A DNA stretch of 64,000 bases, from NCBI RefSeq assembly GCF_050947875.1, contig NC_134572.1, positions 125,525,105 through 125,589,104 of the forward strand, written 5' to 3'. The notes below the pieces were generated by a model that ran no database searches, was not told where the DNA came from, and saw nothing but the letters and a program-made list of their open reading frames with translations. The stretch's first letter is position 1, and the number at the start of each line of letters is the position of its first letter. Below, piece after piece: positions 1 to 11,989 of the stretch. Position numbers and translations under genes: made by a program. This stretch comes from Dermacentor variabilis (taxonomy: Eukaryota; Arthropoda; Arachnida; Ixodida; Ixodidae).

Positions 1-110
1 ACTCACGAGTCACTTCGTCCCCCCTTTCTTCGACTGCTGGCTCTGATACTGGAGTTCCGATGATGCCGGTAGTTCTGATCATGATGATGGCGGAGTTCTC
101 ATAATATATA
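1..110 (+). repeat. Diverged copy of the 29.4-kb acidic ORF sequence
   Basis: This stretch matches 29440-29540 with many substitutions: both share the order TCACTTCGTCC, CGACTGCTGG, GATGATGCCGGT, GATGATGATGG and GGAGTTCTCATA. The match ends at an AT dinucleotide run here and at a different sequence at 29.54 kb. The reading frame is broken here. It is a dispersed repeat or a duplicated fragment; I do not recognise the family. Confidence 0.6.
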
Positions 111-1774
111 TATAGACTCTATAAGCACAGTATACCTTATAGCCTTGTGTAAGGGCCATACCCCCAACTTCGCAGCCCAGAATTTGGGGGGGGGGGGGGG
201 GATTTTCAGCAGTACAAACTGACAATTCCTTGGTTCTGTCAACACATGAGCGCACATGTGAAAGTTTATTCTTTGCAATAAACAACACGTAGATCTTATG
301 GTGCTAACCTGTTTCAACTTATGTGCCATTTTGTGCACATATGGAATGAGTACCGATTTTTTTTTCACTTGCTTGACTTGCTTTTTTTTGGAGGTTGTTC
401 TCTCTCTCTCTCTCTTTTTTTTTACCTTTTATTTCCTTTGCTATGTCTTTGTATACAGGAGTGGGTACTTCTTCAGGGTAATCCGCATCTTGAAATTTTT
501 GCACGTGACCCTTAAAGCTGACATTCAAGAGGTGAAAGCAAGACTTTTGTAATGTGGACATAAAACTAGATTTTCACTGTTCCCCTTTTAACCAGCTTAG
601 AAGAACCAGACCTGAAGTTCGATGATGGTTTTACGCTTTTTGGTTGATAGCACCAGCACACATTACATTTCAGGAGGACTTTTTCTAAATCTATAAATTG
701 CAATTGAATATTCTCTGGGGCTTGGTTATGAAGTTTAGACCCATACTATTTTCCTTAAACACTTTTATGATGTTTACCACTTCTTGAGAGTGATTTGTAT
801 TCGGTGTGAAGATTAAAAAGTCTTCTATATACTTAAACATATGATTAGCAATGCCTTTAGGGTGACATTCAATTTCCGTGCATGATTTGCAAAGAAAAAT
901 TTCACTAAGAACAAGTATGACTGATGAACCAACATGCATTCCCAATACTGCACGTATAAGTTTCCTTCCCCTGAGACAAAAAGTGGATTACAAATAGAAG
1001 TACAGCAGTAGGTTCACAAAATTGCAGTTCATCATTATCCTCAGTGCCAATGCTGAACACAAGACTATGGCCAGCATTACACTCTATTAGAAATTTTGTT
1101 ACCTCCCCAAATTTTTGACACGAACAGGATCTACCATTTGAAGTATTTCCAGGCTTTTTTCTGGCAGTACTTTGACACTACATTTTCCCAAGTGTCCCTC
1201 CCTCATACTATAGCCGTGAACGATAATTCGTGCTTGTGTGTCTTAATTATCCTTTCTCATGGTAATGCGTATGTGGGACAGTTAGGAAGATGTGTCAACA
1301 ATCACATCAGAGAATGTCACACATTAACAGCATCATGATCTTCACATCCTGCTGACAATTGCAAAAAATGCTGTTGCTGTCTTGTTTTCAAAGAAACAGA
1401 TTGTTTTTAGACATCAAGATCAAATTATTGGTGAGCTTGTAGAATCATAGCATATCAAGACAAGATGGGTAGTGTGCGTCATTAAAGCCATAATCATTTT
1501 GCACAATAAGGAGCTTTATCTTAAAAATTAGCAGTTTCCTGTCTTTTCGTATTGCAAGTCACATTCTGTCACGAGTGGTTCTGTTATTTAACTGCTGTCT
1601 CTGTGTTCTGCTGTGTATGCACAAAAAATTCTGTAACTGCTCATGTAGTCTTTGCATTCGGCGCAAATTGTGAGTTGAGTGAAGCGTTGTCCTGTCTGCT
1701 TTTCTGTTACCTTTTGTGTGTGTGCTAGCGTGCTTGTAGATCTATTTAATGTGTATTAAGAAGTTTCAGTAGGT
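111..1774. other. Intronic or intergenic DNA with simple repeats
   Basis: No gene is supported here. It holds a G tract (186-201), a TC run (about 399-414) followed by T runs, and AT-rich unique-looking DNA. Short open frames on both strands show no recognisable domain. The stretch probably belongs to the last intron of the PAFAH1B-like gene ending at 3045. Confidence 0.5.
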
Positions 1775-1775
1775 C

Positions 1776-1880
1776 TAGCCTTTGTGGTGGCTCTGTGCCT
1801 ATAGCATTATGTGGAAAGTTGCAGGTTTGATTGTCGGCTGTGGTTGCCGCGTTTCGGTGGTAGCAGAGTGAAAAAAAATC
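1776..1880 (+). repeat. Degenerate tRNA-derived SINE, 5' part
   Basis: The order GGTGGCTCTGTGCCTATAGC, then GCAGGTTTGATTGTCGGC, then a GCCGCGTTTCGGTGG stretch follows the 5' half of the tRNA-derived SINEs common in hard ticks: an A-box-like part, a B-box-like GGTTTGATT, then the body. It is decayed and lacks the 3' half. Confidence 0.5.
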
Positions 1881-2589
1881 AGCAGAGCCAATCCAAGATG
1901 ACTCAATGTTAATCCATTTACATTCAAGCAATATAGCGACAAAGTGTATTGCTGAAGACACCTTTATTTACAATCTGTAGTGGGGGAAGTACGCTAAAAT
2001 GTTAGTCTTACTAAAACATGCATGTGCAACAGTGACACCGCAGACCACAGTGTGTACATGTTTGTACACCACAAAGAAAACTTCACTAAACACAGCCTGT
2101 TTTGTCCTACTGGCTCCCCACAGACCACAGCTTCCACACCTTCGGATGCTAAAAATAAAGTTCCACCAAAAGTGGCCTTTTAGCCAACAGGCACTTTTGT
2201 CCCACTGGCACTGTAAAATTAGCATTCAACACATGTGACCCTGAATGAACTGCGACACAATGGCATAGGTGTCTATTTCAGGCGTGAGACTTGTAGTCAT
2301 TGTCAGCTAGAAAAGCGGCCATTCTCACTTTTATGAGTCGGACATGCGCCTGTGGAGTGTGCTCGCAGAAAGTCAGTCGAGGTCAGAAAGGAAGGTACCA
2401 TCAAACCCTCTCTTCCCGTGGGCATTCGGGGTGCAGTGTGCTAAAACTGTGCTTGAGGAACATAGGTTCGAACATGGGTTCTGTTCAGCCCAGCACCAGA
2501 GATAAAATATTATTTTTAATTGAAGGTCAGGGGAGATGCTTAGACTGACACGGACATGCTGACGATAAAGGGGCTGAAGTATCCTAAGA

Positions 2590-2740
2590 ATAGTGATTGT
2601 ATTAGAGAAATGCTCATGTGCTTAGATTTAGGCGCCCATTCTAGGGAGTTGGAAGTAATCCGCAACCACCCCACTGTAGTGTATCTCGTAGCCTGTGCAT
2701 TGCTTTGGGACATTAAAACCCACAATTTAATTTTTTTACA
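2590..2740 (+). repeat. Tick tRNA-type SINE, 3' half, ending at a splice acceptor
   Basis: GTGCTTAGATTTAGGCGC, a region resembling the SINE motif around AATCCG and CCCCCACT, and the tail ATTAAAACCCACAATTTAA match the 3' half of the tick tRNA-derived SINE (compare the fuller copy at 51246-51420). The T-rich tail runs straight into the pyrimidine stretch before the acceptor at 2760, so the SINE may supply part of the splice signal of the following exon. Confidence 0.6.
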
Positions 2741-2760
2741 TTTAATGCGTGTGTGCGCAG

Positions 2761-3045
2761 AAGCTGCTACCTTGTGGCCAGCACCCAAACTCGCAGCGCG
2801 ACCGGCGACGCCAGATCAACGAACTCCTGGCCAAGGCTCTGAAGGGCCAACCGCAGGTTCAGCTGGTGGACTTGGACCCAGGGCTGGTGCGTCCCGACGG
2901 TACCATAGGCTACCACGACATGTTCGACTTCCTGCACCTTAGCAGGCAGGGCTTCGTGTCCACCTTTGAGCCACTGGCCGACTTGGTCGCTCAGCTCCTG
3001 AGAGAGGCCGCGGGCGCTGGGGATACTCCCGTCGCTGCCTCTTAG
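2761..3045 (+). CDS. PAFAH1B2: PAF acetylhydrolase 1B catalytic (alpha) subunit, last coding exon (partial)
   Basis: The exon encodes the last 94 residues of an SGNH/GDSL-type hydrolase, the alpha subunit of intracellular type I platelet-activating factor acetylhydrolase. In animals this cytosolic enzyme removes the acetyl group of PAF and binds LIS1. LLPCGQHPN at the exon start corresponds to LLPRGEKPN of vertebrate PAFAH1B2, followed by a QINELL helix, VQLVDLDPG and the signature HDMFDFLHLS. The DxxH pair of the catalytic triad is intact: Asp codon 2926-2928 and His codon 2935-2937; the Ser is in an upstream exon outside the window. The exon follows a T-rich tract and CAG acceptor (ends 2760; an alternative AAG acceptor lies 3 bases in) and stops at TAG 3043-3045. 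The paralogue (B2 or B3) cannot be decided; arthropods usually have one alpha gene. Identification is strong. Confidence 0.93.
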   Translation, partial: KLLPCGQHPNSQRDRRRQINELLAKALKGQPQVQLVDLDPGLVRPDGTIGYHDMFDFLHLSRQGFVSTFEPLADLVAQLLREAAGAGDTPVAAS

Positions 3046-3300
3046 GTGCAGTGTGAGGGGGAAATAATTCACCGGCATTCTTTCCACTACCACTGTGCAC
3101 TGCTTTCTGTGACTGAGAAATATTTTGTTTTTCTTTGCTCCTTTCCCCCCACTTTTGCAATGCACTGTAACTTTTTAAGGGACGTTAAAAAAAGAAGCAT
3201 AAATAAGCATTATACTGATAGACTGCTCATAGAAATTTGAATTCATTTGATGTAAAAAATGTTAATCATTAGCAGACAAAATAAATACCAATGTTGATCT
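3046..3300 (+). terminator. 3' UTR and probable poly(A) signal of the PAFAH1B-like gene
   Basis: AT-rich sequence follows the stop codon. A canonical AATAAA lies at 3279-3284, about 235 bases downstream, with T/GT-rich sequence after it. This is the best candidate polyadenylation site; the exact cleavage point cannot be read. Confidence 0.5.
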
Positions 3301-5610
3301 TTTCTGTATTTGCACCTAAATGCTGGTCCCATGATGTCAATGTGACATTACACAGGTTTGAAGGTTTTAGTGCATATTTTGGCCATATTTGTGCCTGGAA
3401 AGTTCCCGGAAGTTGTTAGGTTGAGTAGCTGCTTGCTTTCGAATGCAATTCAATCCTTAATTTGCTTAACTGCTGCCTAGAAAATTGCAACCCATGGTGT
3501 CATGGGCAGCTAATACAGGAATGTCAAGTGGCAAAGCCAACCATCATTGAATTTTATGTCCATTCTTGCTTGATCAGCCTATTTGATATTGTGTAAGTGC
3601 AATACACCAGTCTGGCTTAATATGATATTCGTATGTAGTGTCCCTTTAAGTCATAATTGCGTAAATTTGTACAGCAGTGGTCCTTTGTCACGGCTGCTAA
3701 GAGGATTGGCCAGAGCTATGGCGATCACCCTTATCACCTATCCTTATGCACAGTGTGAACACAAGTAACATATACTGACATCTTGAGGTGCTTGCCTGTC
3801 CTGCCACAGTGCACTGTTACTAGCAGCTGGGAAATTGTTATTGTAATTTCTTGTCTCTGTTTCGATGTGCAATGCATCGTTGGCTTTGTGTCATTTCTAC
3901 ACATGCTGGCATGGGAACATTGCTTGGCGCAAACTTGCGAGCAGCACTGAAGTTGCATGATCACACAATGGCCGACTGGCTGCACAGCTGCACATGTTGC
4001 ATAGTTGAAACAGCATAGCTGTCAAGCACACCTGATTCATGAACCTGCTGTTGTCTGTGATCGTCTGGAGTCAGTGTGCATTAAGTTTTGAGCTCATGAG
4101 AATAGGTGTTGCTTCTACATTTTGGGAACTAATTTTATTTAGTTTTAAAATGTTTTAAATTTGTGACAGTGGTCAGAGGGAAAGAAATCTTACATTTTAC
4201 ATGTTTTGTCACTTCACGAAGGTGTAGAACAAGGCCTCATCTTTACCAGTGAATGGCAAAGAGGCATTTTTTTATTTAAGTTTCAGAGGTCTGATGATAT
4301 GTCATTCAATTTGTTGGAATGTTTTCTTTCCCCTGTAGCTGTTCTGATAGCACTCATGGCAGGAAGCTTATCTGCAGTGTGCAAGCAGTGTAGTGTGTGG
4401 GGAATGATGGGCACTTCTAATTAACTGTGCTGTTCTTTTTCTGTGAATTGTAATTACAATTTCTTGATGGCTTCTTACAAGCCTATAATGACCACTTGGC
4501 CCTCTAAAGCATGTTTTCCACCTGTTTTCATGATGCTGCAAGTTGACCATGATTTGGCTGTGTTTCTTCTGTCAGGATCACTTAAGGAGCCCAAGCTGCA
4601 GTAATGCGAGAATGCTAACCTATTTAGTGTCTGTGCATTAATGTGGCATCTCCCATGTTTTATATTATTCTCCATTGGAAAAGTGAGGCATAAGTGCTAG
4701 CTGTATGTAGTTTATTTATTGTTACACTTTTGCTTGTGTGCTCCAGGTGGCTTTGACTGCTGTTTAGTGTTGTCTGGTATAGCAAACAAACGGTGCAAAA
4801 ATGGGACAACTGATGATCCTCATGGTTTCACTGCTCGTTATGGGTAAATATTAAGTCATGGTTGCTAGTGATGATATGCCTTTGGTTCTTTTAGCCGGTA
4901 AGTTTGGACGCTGAAGCTTCTTCTCTTTTCCTTTTGCAGTGAGCACTTATTTTCCTGTTATTTCTCCTGGGTGTGCTCAGGTTGTAAATATGTGAGGGTG
5001 TTGGTTGCCTATTGAATGCCTGAAAAGATGTTTTGCTCTAATATTGTACAGCGCTTTGTGTATCTAACTTGCAGGCAGTTAACTGATATGTTCCATCTTA
5101 ATGTTTCTTGCGTTGCATTTCAGTGCTACATTATCTCTAAGCTTAGTTTGCGTTAAGATAGCTGCATTCAATTCAGTTGAAGTGTGTGTGCAAGGTGGTA
5201 TGTTGTGTTGATGCAGGATATGAGAAGGTTGAGAATTTTTTTCAATTTCAAGTATTTCCTGAGGCGTTACCGTGTTTTACTTGTTCCTGAATAGTATTGC
5301 ATCGCATCTGTCAGAATGGCTAGAATTTGACGCTCACGCATTTCTGCTGGAAAGGAATGATTTTTTTCTTGTGATCAATGTGACAGCAGTGCCTTTGTCG
5401 TTGGATCTACAGTAGAGTGTAATAAATTTCCTAAAGCCTGCAAGACAGTGACGTGTCCTATCTTTGTTTAGTGTCTTAATACACCAACACATCTCCCTGG
5501 AATCATAACGTGTAAAAAAGATAAATAGAAATACATTAACAATGGCGTTTTAATAACTACAAAGAGACATAGTGAGCATCTGAAGAGTAATGTGCATACC
5601 AGCTGAAAAA
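3301..5610. other. Intergenic DNA, no gene seen
   Basis: The stretch lies between the end of the PAFAH1B-like gene and the putative PRDM10 promoter. I see no exon-like reading frame, no RNA gene and no clear element boundary; short open frames on both strands are low-complexity or lack similarity I recognise. Confidence 0.5.
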
Positions 5611-6313
5611 CATACAGCGTGTCCCAGAAGTGTTTTTGTGATTACAAACATGCGGAAGGCAGAAACTATGACACATAGGTGCATATCTTTTATCTTGAAG
5701 TCCGGGTAACATAATCAGATTATTATGTACACACACATAATAAATTTGACGTGCGGTCCTTTCGTTGCCTGAAGGATATCCAGGCGATATTTCAACTCTA
5801 CCCATGTGTTGGTCAACATAGGATGCGGTGCACTGATGTCTTCGGAATCTGCAATTCGCATGGAGCTCTGCGGACTGACTTGGGACTTCTCACGAAGACG
5901 TCTCTCACTGTCTGAATTGCCTGTGCACTAGGTCCAGGCCTGCCTGTTCTAGGGAGATCACAGATGCTTCCTGTTGCCTTAAACTTCGCATACCACATCT
6001 TGATGCTTTTAACGTCTGGTAAGTGTCTATGGTATGCTGTCTGGAATTGTCTCTGGACTTTCTTGGTGACTGTGTTTCGTGATACCAGAGGACACATTGG
6101 GCTTTCTTCTGGTTTGAGTACATGTTTGCAAATGGTATCCGATTCCGCTGTTGTTACGTCACTGGGCCCTGTTACAAAGTAACAGTGAGTATGCGCGTAC
6201 ACACAAAAATTTGAATATGTCACGTGCAGTTCAAGGTAAAAGATATGTGTCTATGGGTCATATTTTCTGCCTTCTGCATGGTTGAAATCAGGGAAAGACT
6301 TCTGGGACTTTAC
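5611..6313. mobile_element. Mariner-type element with long terminal inverted repeats
   Basis: The ends are inverted copies of each other over about 75 bases: GTGTCCCAGAAGTG at 5619 pairs with CTTCTGGGAC near 6299-6308, and the inner blocks (GCGGAAGGCAGAAA, ATGACACATAGG, CATATCTTTTAT) recur inverted between 6232 and 6290. The interior holds a broken DUF4817/mariner HTH reading frame on the minus strand. At about 700 bases it is a deleted derivative. I could not fix the target-site duplication. Confidence 0.75.
5813..6123 (-). pseudogene. Mariner-family HTH (DUF4817-like) transposase N-terminus, frameshifted
   Basis: Read on the minus strand, one frame begins MYSNQKKAQCVLWYHETQS and the next continues KVQRQFQTAYHRHLPDVKSI, then KFKATGSICDLPRTGRPG and PKTSVHRIL. 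This is the paired helix-turn-helix N-terminus typical of mariner-like and DUF4817 proteins, including the characteristic TGS-DLPRTGRP turn. A frameshift separates the first 19 or so residues from the rest, and the DDD/E catalytic domain is missing. It lies inside the inverted-repeat element 5611-6313 and is not functional. Confidence 0.75.
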
Positions 6314-6414
6314 AACGTAAGTTTTAAGTGACGCTTGGACCCAATTTATCAGCACCTTCTGAGGGTTTAAGGAAGTAAAAGAAAAGAAAAAGAAAATCGC
6401 TGATCATAAAGTTA

Positions 6415-6615
6415 GTAATCGCCGGCCCTCGGCGCATTTTCCGCGGCGGCGCGGAGAAAACGAAACTGACACACCCACCTGCTTCACAGTTCTCGCGAGA
6501 TCGCGCGAGACTTGGAAGTTCGCAACGCGAGGAGGGCGAACTCCATTGTAAATTGTGATGCTTTGCGCCGTTTGCATATAGGAAAAGGCCAAATACCGAA
6601 TCGAAAACTCCGCCG
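6415..6615 (+). promoter_or_regulatory. PRDM10: CpG-rich promoter-like region and probable noncoding first exon of PRDM10
   Basis: Base composition changes sharply to CpG-rich here. A perfect palindrome TCTCGCGAGA lies at 6491-6500, followed at once by a one-mismatch copy TCGCGCGAGA (6501-6510). In other animals this motif marks CpG-island promoters (BANP-type element). A strong donor CCG|GTAAGA at 6615/6616 could end a noncoding first exon spliced to 16468. Position upstream of the + strand PRDM10 exons supports the assignment. Transcription start, and whether the exon extends further (CpG-rich to about 6900), are inferred. Confidence 0.5.
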
Positions 6616-8579
6616 GTAAGACTTTCTCTCGCTATTTTAGTCAGCTCTGTCGCCCGTTCGCGGAGAAATCTGCCCGGTGCCTCGGTGCCGGTTGGACCGT
6701 TCCATTCTGTAGCGTTGCTCCACCCTGCGTTACCTTCCGTCCCTTTGGTACGGTCCTTTATGTTTCCCTGCTTATTTCCTGCGGACCGCGCGTCGCTTAC
6801 CCATTCCGCTGTAGGGGTGGCCACGTCGTTTTGGCGCTGTTGTGGGAGCAGTGCGGTAGCAGTAGCTGCGCGTTTTCATCGAGCGTCGGCGACGTGATAG
6901 GAAAAGGCATTGCGACGCTGTATCTTGCACAATAATGTCCGACGCCATTGCCTGCGTTGGTGGCGGGTTTCGTGTGCGGCCGGTCTGTGTGTGTGCGTGT
7001 GTGGCTGCATCGATGTTAAAGGAAGTGGCGGAATTGTGACTTATGCTCTCCTTCACGTTCTGAAAATCCCGTACTTCTCGCTTGAAAACAATTGATGTGC
7101 TTTTGCCGAGGCACCGTAGGAGGCTGCTTTAGCTTGGAGGATTGCCTGTTATGCATGCCCGGTTGTGGCGTCGAGTTGACGTTGTGACACATAGCGGAGC
7201 TCGTTTTTGTTGATGTCTGCGCATTGCACTTTCGTAACGGTAAAATAATCTCCTTGATGACTTGCAGATCCGCAATCTGAGTGTAGTGAGCGCGTGAGTA
7301 CGATGCGTTAGTATCGAGGTCGCCCGTTGGTAAATGAATGACTAATATTTCTAGGCCACTACACCGCTTGTACCCGCACTTATATTCAAGTTAAAAATCC
7401 ATATGTAACATGCGATGTCGTTCGCGTTCAAACGCCTTGCCAAACGACGTAATCGCGAAATCCAGCTAGGCGATGTGCCCGAAGAAACGTACAGAGAAGC
7501 AACACTAATAAAACGGGCAATATAATGCTGCAACATAACGCAGCCATGGTGTGTTATGAAACTGCCAACTTTAGTAATGAATTTTTTTCAAGGACGCAAG
7601 TGCTTGTATTACTAATACCTTCGATGTTGAAACTGCACATACACAGAAAATATTTGAAGTCTGGAGATTTTTTGTTTAATGTGAAATTGATACAGCATTA
7701 CGCAACCTAGAGCTAGTAGTAATGAACTGCACATTTGAACTACTTTTAACAATGAAGCTACGTGTTTACACTCATGCTACGAGTACGAAAAACTCAATTA
7801 GTATAAATAGTTTGATGCAGCACTCCCACATCACTTTCAGCTAGTTTGTATCATTAACATGCACTGCTTGGAAAGCAATGAATTTGCTGCCATGATAAAA
7901 GGTGCATGGCAGTTAGTGCATGTCCATGGAAGCTTACTTTCGTTATATAAATGCATGTATTTGTCTGCAGAATTAAAAACCGTGTTGTCGCGGGTTTCTC
8001 TGATAACAAGTGCAGAAACGAAAGCATTGCACAATACTGCGGGCAATTTGAGTACTTTGCCCAAGACAGAGATGTCTTTTACTGTTTAGTCGTTTGATTT
8101 TGGGAAGTTCACAATAAATGATATCATTCATTTTCTTTTTTCTGAATTAGACAATTGTGTTCTTATTGCGAGGCTCAAAAATATTTTTGAACATTTTATA
8201 TTACAGTTTTGGAGCGGTCTTTCTCCATGAGAACGAAGCCATACATTTACATACACCTGATAATGTTAGTTTGTTGTACACATGTTGTGATGTTTTGCTT
8301 GGTAAAAAGTTGTGAAATAAGATGTAGTTTGGGCAGCATGAGATGAAACTATTTAAGAAGGTCCAATTTTTTATCTAACTTTTTTTGTGGATTTACATGC
8401 CAGATATATGATATTGCTACAGAACAGTTATGAGATGCGTAGCTGGAGGCTCCAAGTTAATTTTTCCAAAGAAATAGTTCGCTTAACTGGAAGTTCACTA
8501 ACATGAATGTTCACTAGAATATGGAACTAGGGAATATAGGGCACATTCGAGTCAAAAATGTGAACACTACAGTTACGTT
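6616..8579. other. Start of PRDM10 first intron; CpG-rich then AT-rich
   Basis: GC-rich sequence continues to about 6900 and falls off by 7300. No coding exon or known repeat is recognised in the remainder, only AT-rich DNA with short open frames. Confidence 0.4.
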
Positions 8580-9005
8580 GGTGCCTCGTTTGTATATAAA
8601 AAAATCTAATTCTCATTTGCACTGCTGCTCTTAAAGTGCAAGAAGTAACAAAGCTGTCCAGAGTGTCTGTGTTTTTGTGCACTTCCTCTGGCACAGCTTG
8701 TTGCTGAGACACAGAAGTCTCGCAACTTTCCGAGGCTTCCTACAGCCTTGGCTAGCGTTATAGGATTTGAATCTACCTTTACCATTACATCTTTCTTGTT
8801 GGACTCTTCTTCTTTGGGACGAACACAAGAAACAATTTCCAGATCTTGATAGTTCAGCACAGGTAACAAGCTCACTGTCCCACTGCCCATAGTCTTCAAA
8901 TGAAGTGGTGTTGTCAACATCCAGCTGGCGACAGACCTCTGTCCACATCCTGGGGTCGATCACCTCATTGCACTGTTCCTCTTGCTCACTTTAACCACAA
9001 TGGCG
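8580..9005 (-). pseudogene. Tigger/pogo (CENP-B-like) transposase C-terminus, frameshifted relic
   Basis: Three overlapping minus-strand frames read in sequence give the typical tail of a Tigger-type transposase: NEVIDPRMWTEVCRQLDVD, FEDYGQWDSELVTC, then DLEIVSCVRPKEEES and AVGSLGKLRDFC, then QQAVPEEVHKNTDTLDSFV. The pattern of an acidic linker followed by a short helical tail is that of CENP-B/Tigger proteins. At least two frameshifts break it and the DDE core is absent. Confidence 0.6.
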
Positions 9006-11989
9006 AGAAAGGTAGGATTTATGCCAACAGTTTCAAATTGTAGTCGATGGTACTGTTACGCCACTGGAGGGGCGATTTGGGGGTGGTGAGCGCTGCAGAG
9101 CGTAAAACTTCGTTTTAGAAATTTTTTAGAAAGTTTTAAAACTATTTTGAAATGACCCCGGGTCCACTGACCAAGTTTGTTCAAAGGAAATATTCGCTAT
9201 TCAGAAATTAGTTTAATCGTTTCAACTGCCGCGAGGAATTTTCTAAAAGTATGTTTTTCTGAAATATTCTTTAAATCAACATTCGTACAACTTAGAGTTT
9301 ACTGTATCACTTTCAGTGCACACTTATTGGCTGGTTTAGTATTGCAACGTGTGAAAGTGATGCTATCGCCTAAAATGATTGTCTATGGATACGATTCCAA
9401 TAGTAGCTAACACGAGTGCTGGTTAACATAGCACTTTATTTCTTCCAAATGCAGTAACGTTTCTGCTGCTCTGTGGAAAGATGTTTCTCACTGCTGATAT
9501 GCTTCATATTGGCTTTTGAAAAACTTGTGTTTCTGCTGTTGTATGGAAGGAGATCTTGCTTTTCTCTTGTGTTTGCATGTTTGGCCCTACCTATAATAGA
9601 CAAACCATTTAAAAAGAATTTAGTGAACTCTTGATTGATTTCTACAGATATTGCCTCCATAGATTCAGTACGTGGATAATGTAACTCGTAAAGCACTTAG
9701 TTCTCTATTTGTCCAGTTGGATTAAAGGCGGCAAGAGGTAGTTGTACGTAGTTGAAGCAGTGCTTTGGTTGCTTCTTGACACGACGGGTAGGTTAAACAA
9801 AATTGCGAGAAAGGAAGAACAAGAAATTGCAAAAAAGAAATTAAATGTGGTGTGCCCGAGGAGGTTTAAAATCATTCTGTAGTGGCAGCCCCACAGTTTC
9901 TTACCAGCAGAGATGAAGGCAACACATGCCCACACTTCACCTCTGAAATGGAGCTGCGTTTGCTGGAGTCTGCTCGCAGCTTGAGTGCTTTTTATTTGTT
10001 AATGTGAATGCCAGGCTACTCGGAACATAAAAGCTAATTGGTCCTGGCAAATGTATTACCTTTGGCTGAGTACTGGGCCGGTATAGTGTAGAGATTCCTT
10101 TCGCTTGGTTCTGTGCCTTTCTTATCATCTACTGCTCGTGACCAGATGATCCAGATGGTAACGTAGGCTCAGGCCACTGACGAACAAAGAAAAGGAAAAG
10201 AATAGCAATGGATATGTTACATTGTACTGGCCTTGATATGATCTCCCATAAAATTTGCTAAGGTGGTCAAGCTTCATTGTGAAACCAGTAACACAAAAAT
10301 ACAAATGAAGCAGAATCTGCACAACAAAATTAGCCAGTTGGAAAAAACTTGTAAGGAGTGAGAAGAAAGTGCTTCCTTTTCTTCAATATACTAGCTATGT
10401 TTTTTTTTTTTTTTTTTTTTTGTGGCCATCGTAAAATGGGGGGGGGGGGCACTGGTCCGGCTATAGTTTTGGGACATCATTTCAACTCCAGAAGTTCCTT
10501 TCTTTTTTAATAATCTTCTTGGGTGTGTCATAATGACATCTTGTTCCCCATGAGCTCAGAGTTCACGTCACCCTTAGTGTTGGCTTCTTCTAAAAAGCCC
10601 CTCACCAGGTTTAGGCATTGCAAACAGACAAGCACAGCAACGCACATAGATAATGCGGTGGCAGCCGTGTAACGCGATGGAAATCGTGTTTGCAAAGCGT
10701 CAAATGGCTGCACGGTGCATAAACAGCTGAAATCTGAAACAAAAGCTTGTGTCAAACTCCCTTCCCTCTCCAGAGTGTCTTGGGTGGCTTCCCCGGTAGA
10801 CTACTGACATGAGCATGCAAGCCAAATATTCCCCTACAAGGCATCGCACCTAGTGTGTTGCTCAGTTGCAAGGAAAGGTGTTTTTCAGAGTCCTGGTGAA
10901 CGTTTAACAGTGTCAACAGATGGACAAGTGTGACATAAAATGGTCGCTGCTTTTGCCCTTGCTTTATTTTCGGAAGTGCACGAAACATATGCCATGAATT
11001 GGATGCACGAAAATAAACAAAGAAAGAGATTGAACAGTCACATGCAAGTCGCCACTTAACTGGAATTCTTTGTTTGTTTTTTTTTTTGTTCCCTAGACTC
11101 ACATGCTTAGAAATCGCTTCTCTTTTCTGTCAGCGTCGGGGACACCATGCTTACGCATGTGTCATTCAGTTTAGACATCTCTGCCGTGCTTGTTTGTGTT
11201 GCATACTTTTGTCTTTTGTCTATCTATGCTGTTAAATGTTCACCATGGTCCAGAACAAACTAGCCCACCATTTTGCCATAACAAAGTTTCAGGGCTCAAT
11301 ATCATTCTTGTGCACAAAATACTCAAATATATAAATTGTTAAATATAATTAAGAATGTTAAATATTTATTTATGCCTTTATTCTTGCTTACTGAAGAGAC
11401 GTTATGTTCAGCTGAGCAGCCACTGATGTGTTAGGCCCCTCTCTATAATTTCTGGGAAACTTGCTGACACTTACTCTGGCATTTCAGGTAATCGCAGCTG
11501 GATAACTGCACATAGACACCTCTGATTCATACATGTCTTTCGCAAACTGTTTCTCAAGTTGCCAATTGCATATTCAGTCCAGTGTTTGTTTCAGGAACTG
11601 GGGAAAATACGGAATATCTGTGGCACCTACAAGCCATTTCCCTCTTTGGTGTGCCCTTTAACCTACTACTGCTATAGCATGAGAAACCAAACTACAAAAT
11701 CAGTTTTAGTGCATGGAATTAAAAAAAATCTTGATCTACTTTCTTTGTGATGAGTGGGAAGGAAAGAGCACTGATTGGGAGGCTAACAGCCGAGAATCCT
11801 TCACATTTAAAAGAAAACAAATGTCTTGGTAATGTGCAGGATCTCTTAAGACCTCATGTGCTGATTGGTGGACTTGTACTGCATTGGACCTTGTTGCAAG
11901 CCTGCTGAGTTGTTGTTTATCTAATTTGCGGACATAAGATTTCAAAAAAGAAAATGCTCATAGTTTCGAGAGAATTTCTGTTCAGTTGT
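9006..11989. other. Intron 1 DNA, no gene seen
   Basis: AT-rich intronic sequence with a T tract then G tract (about 10401-10450). No recognisable exon or complete element. Several short minus-strand open frames have no domain I know. Confidence 0.4.
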
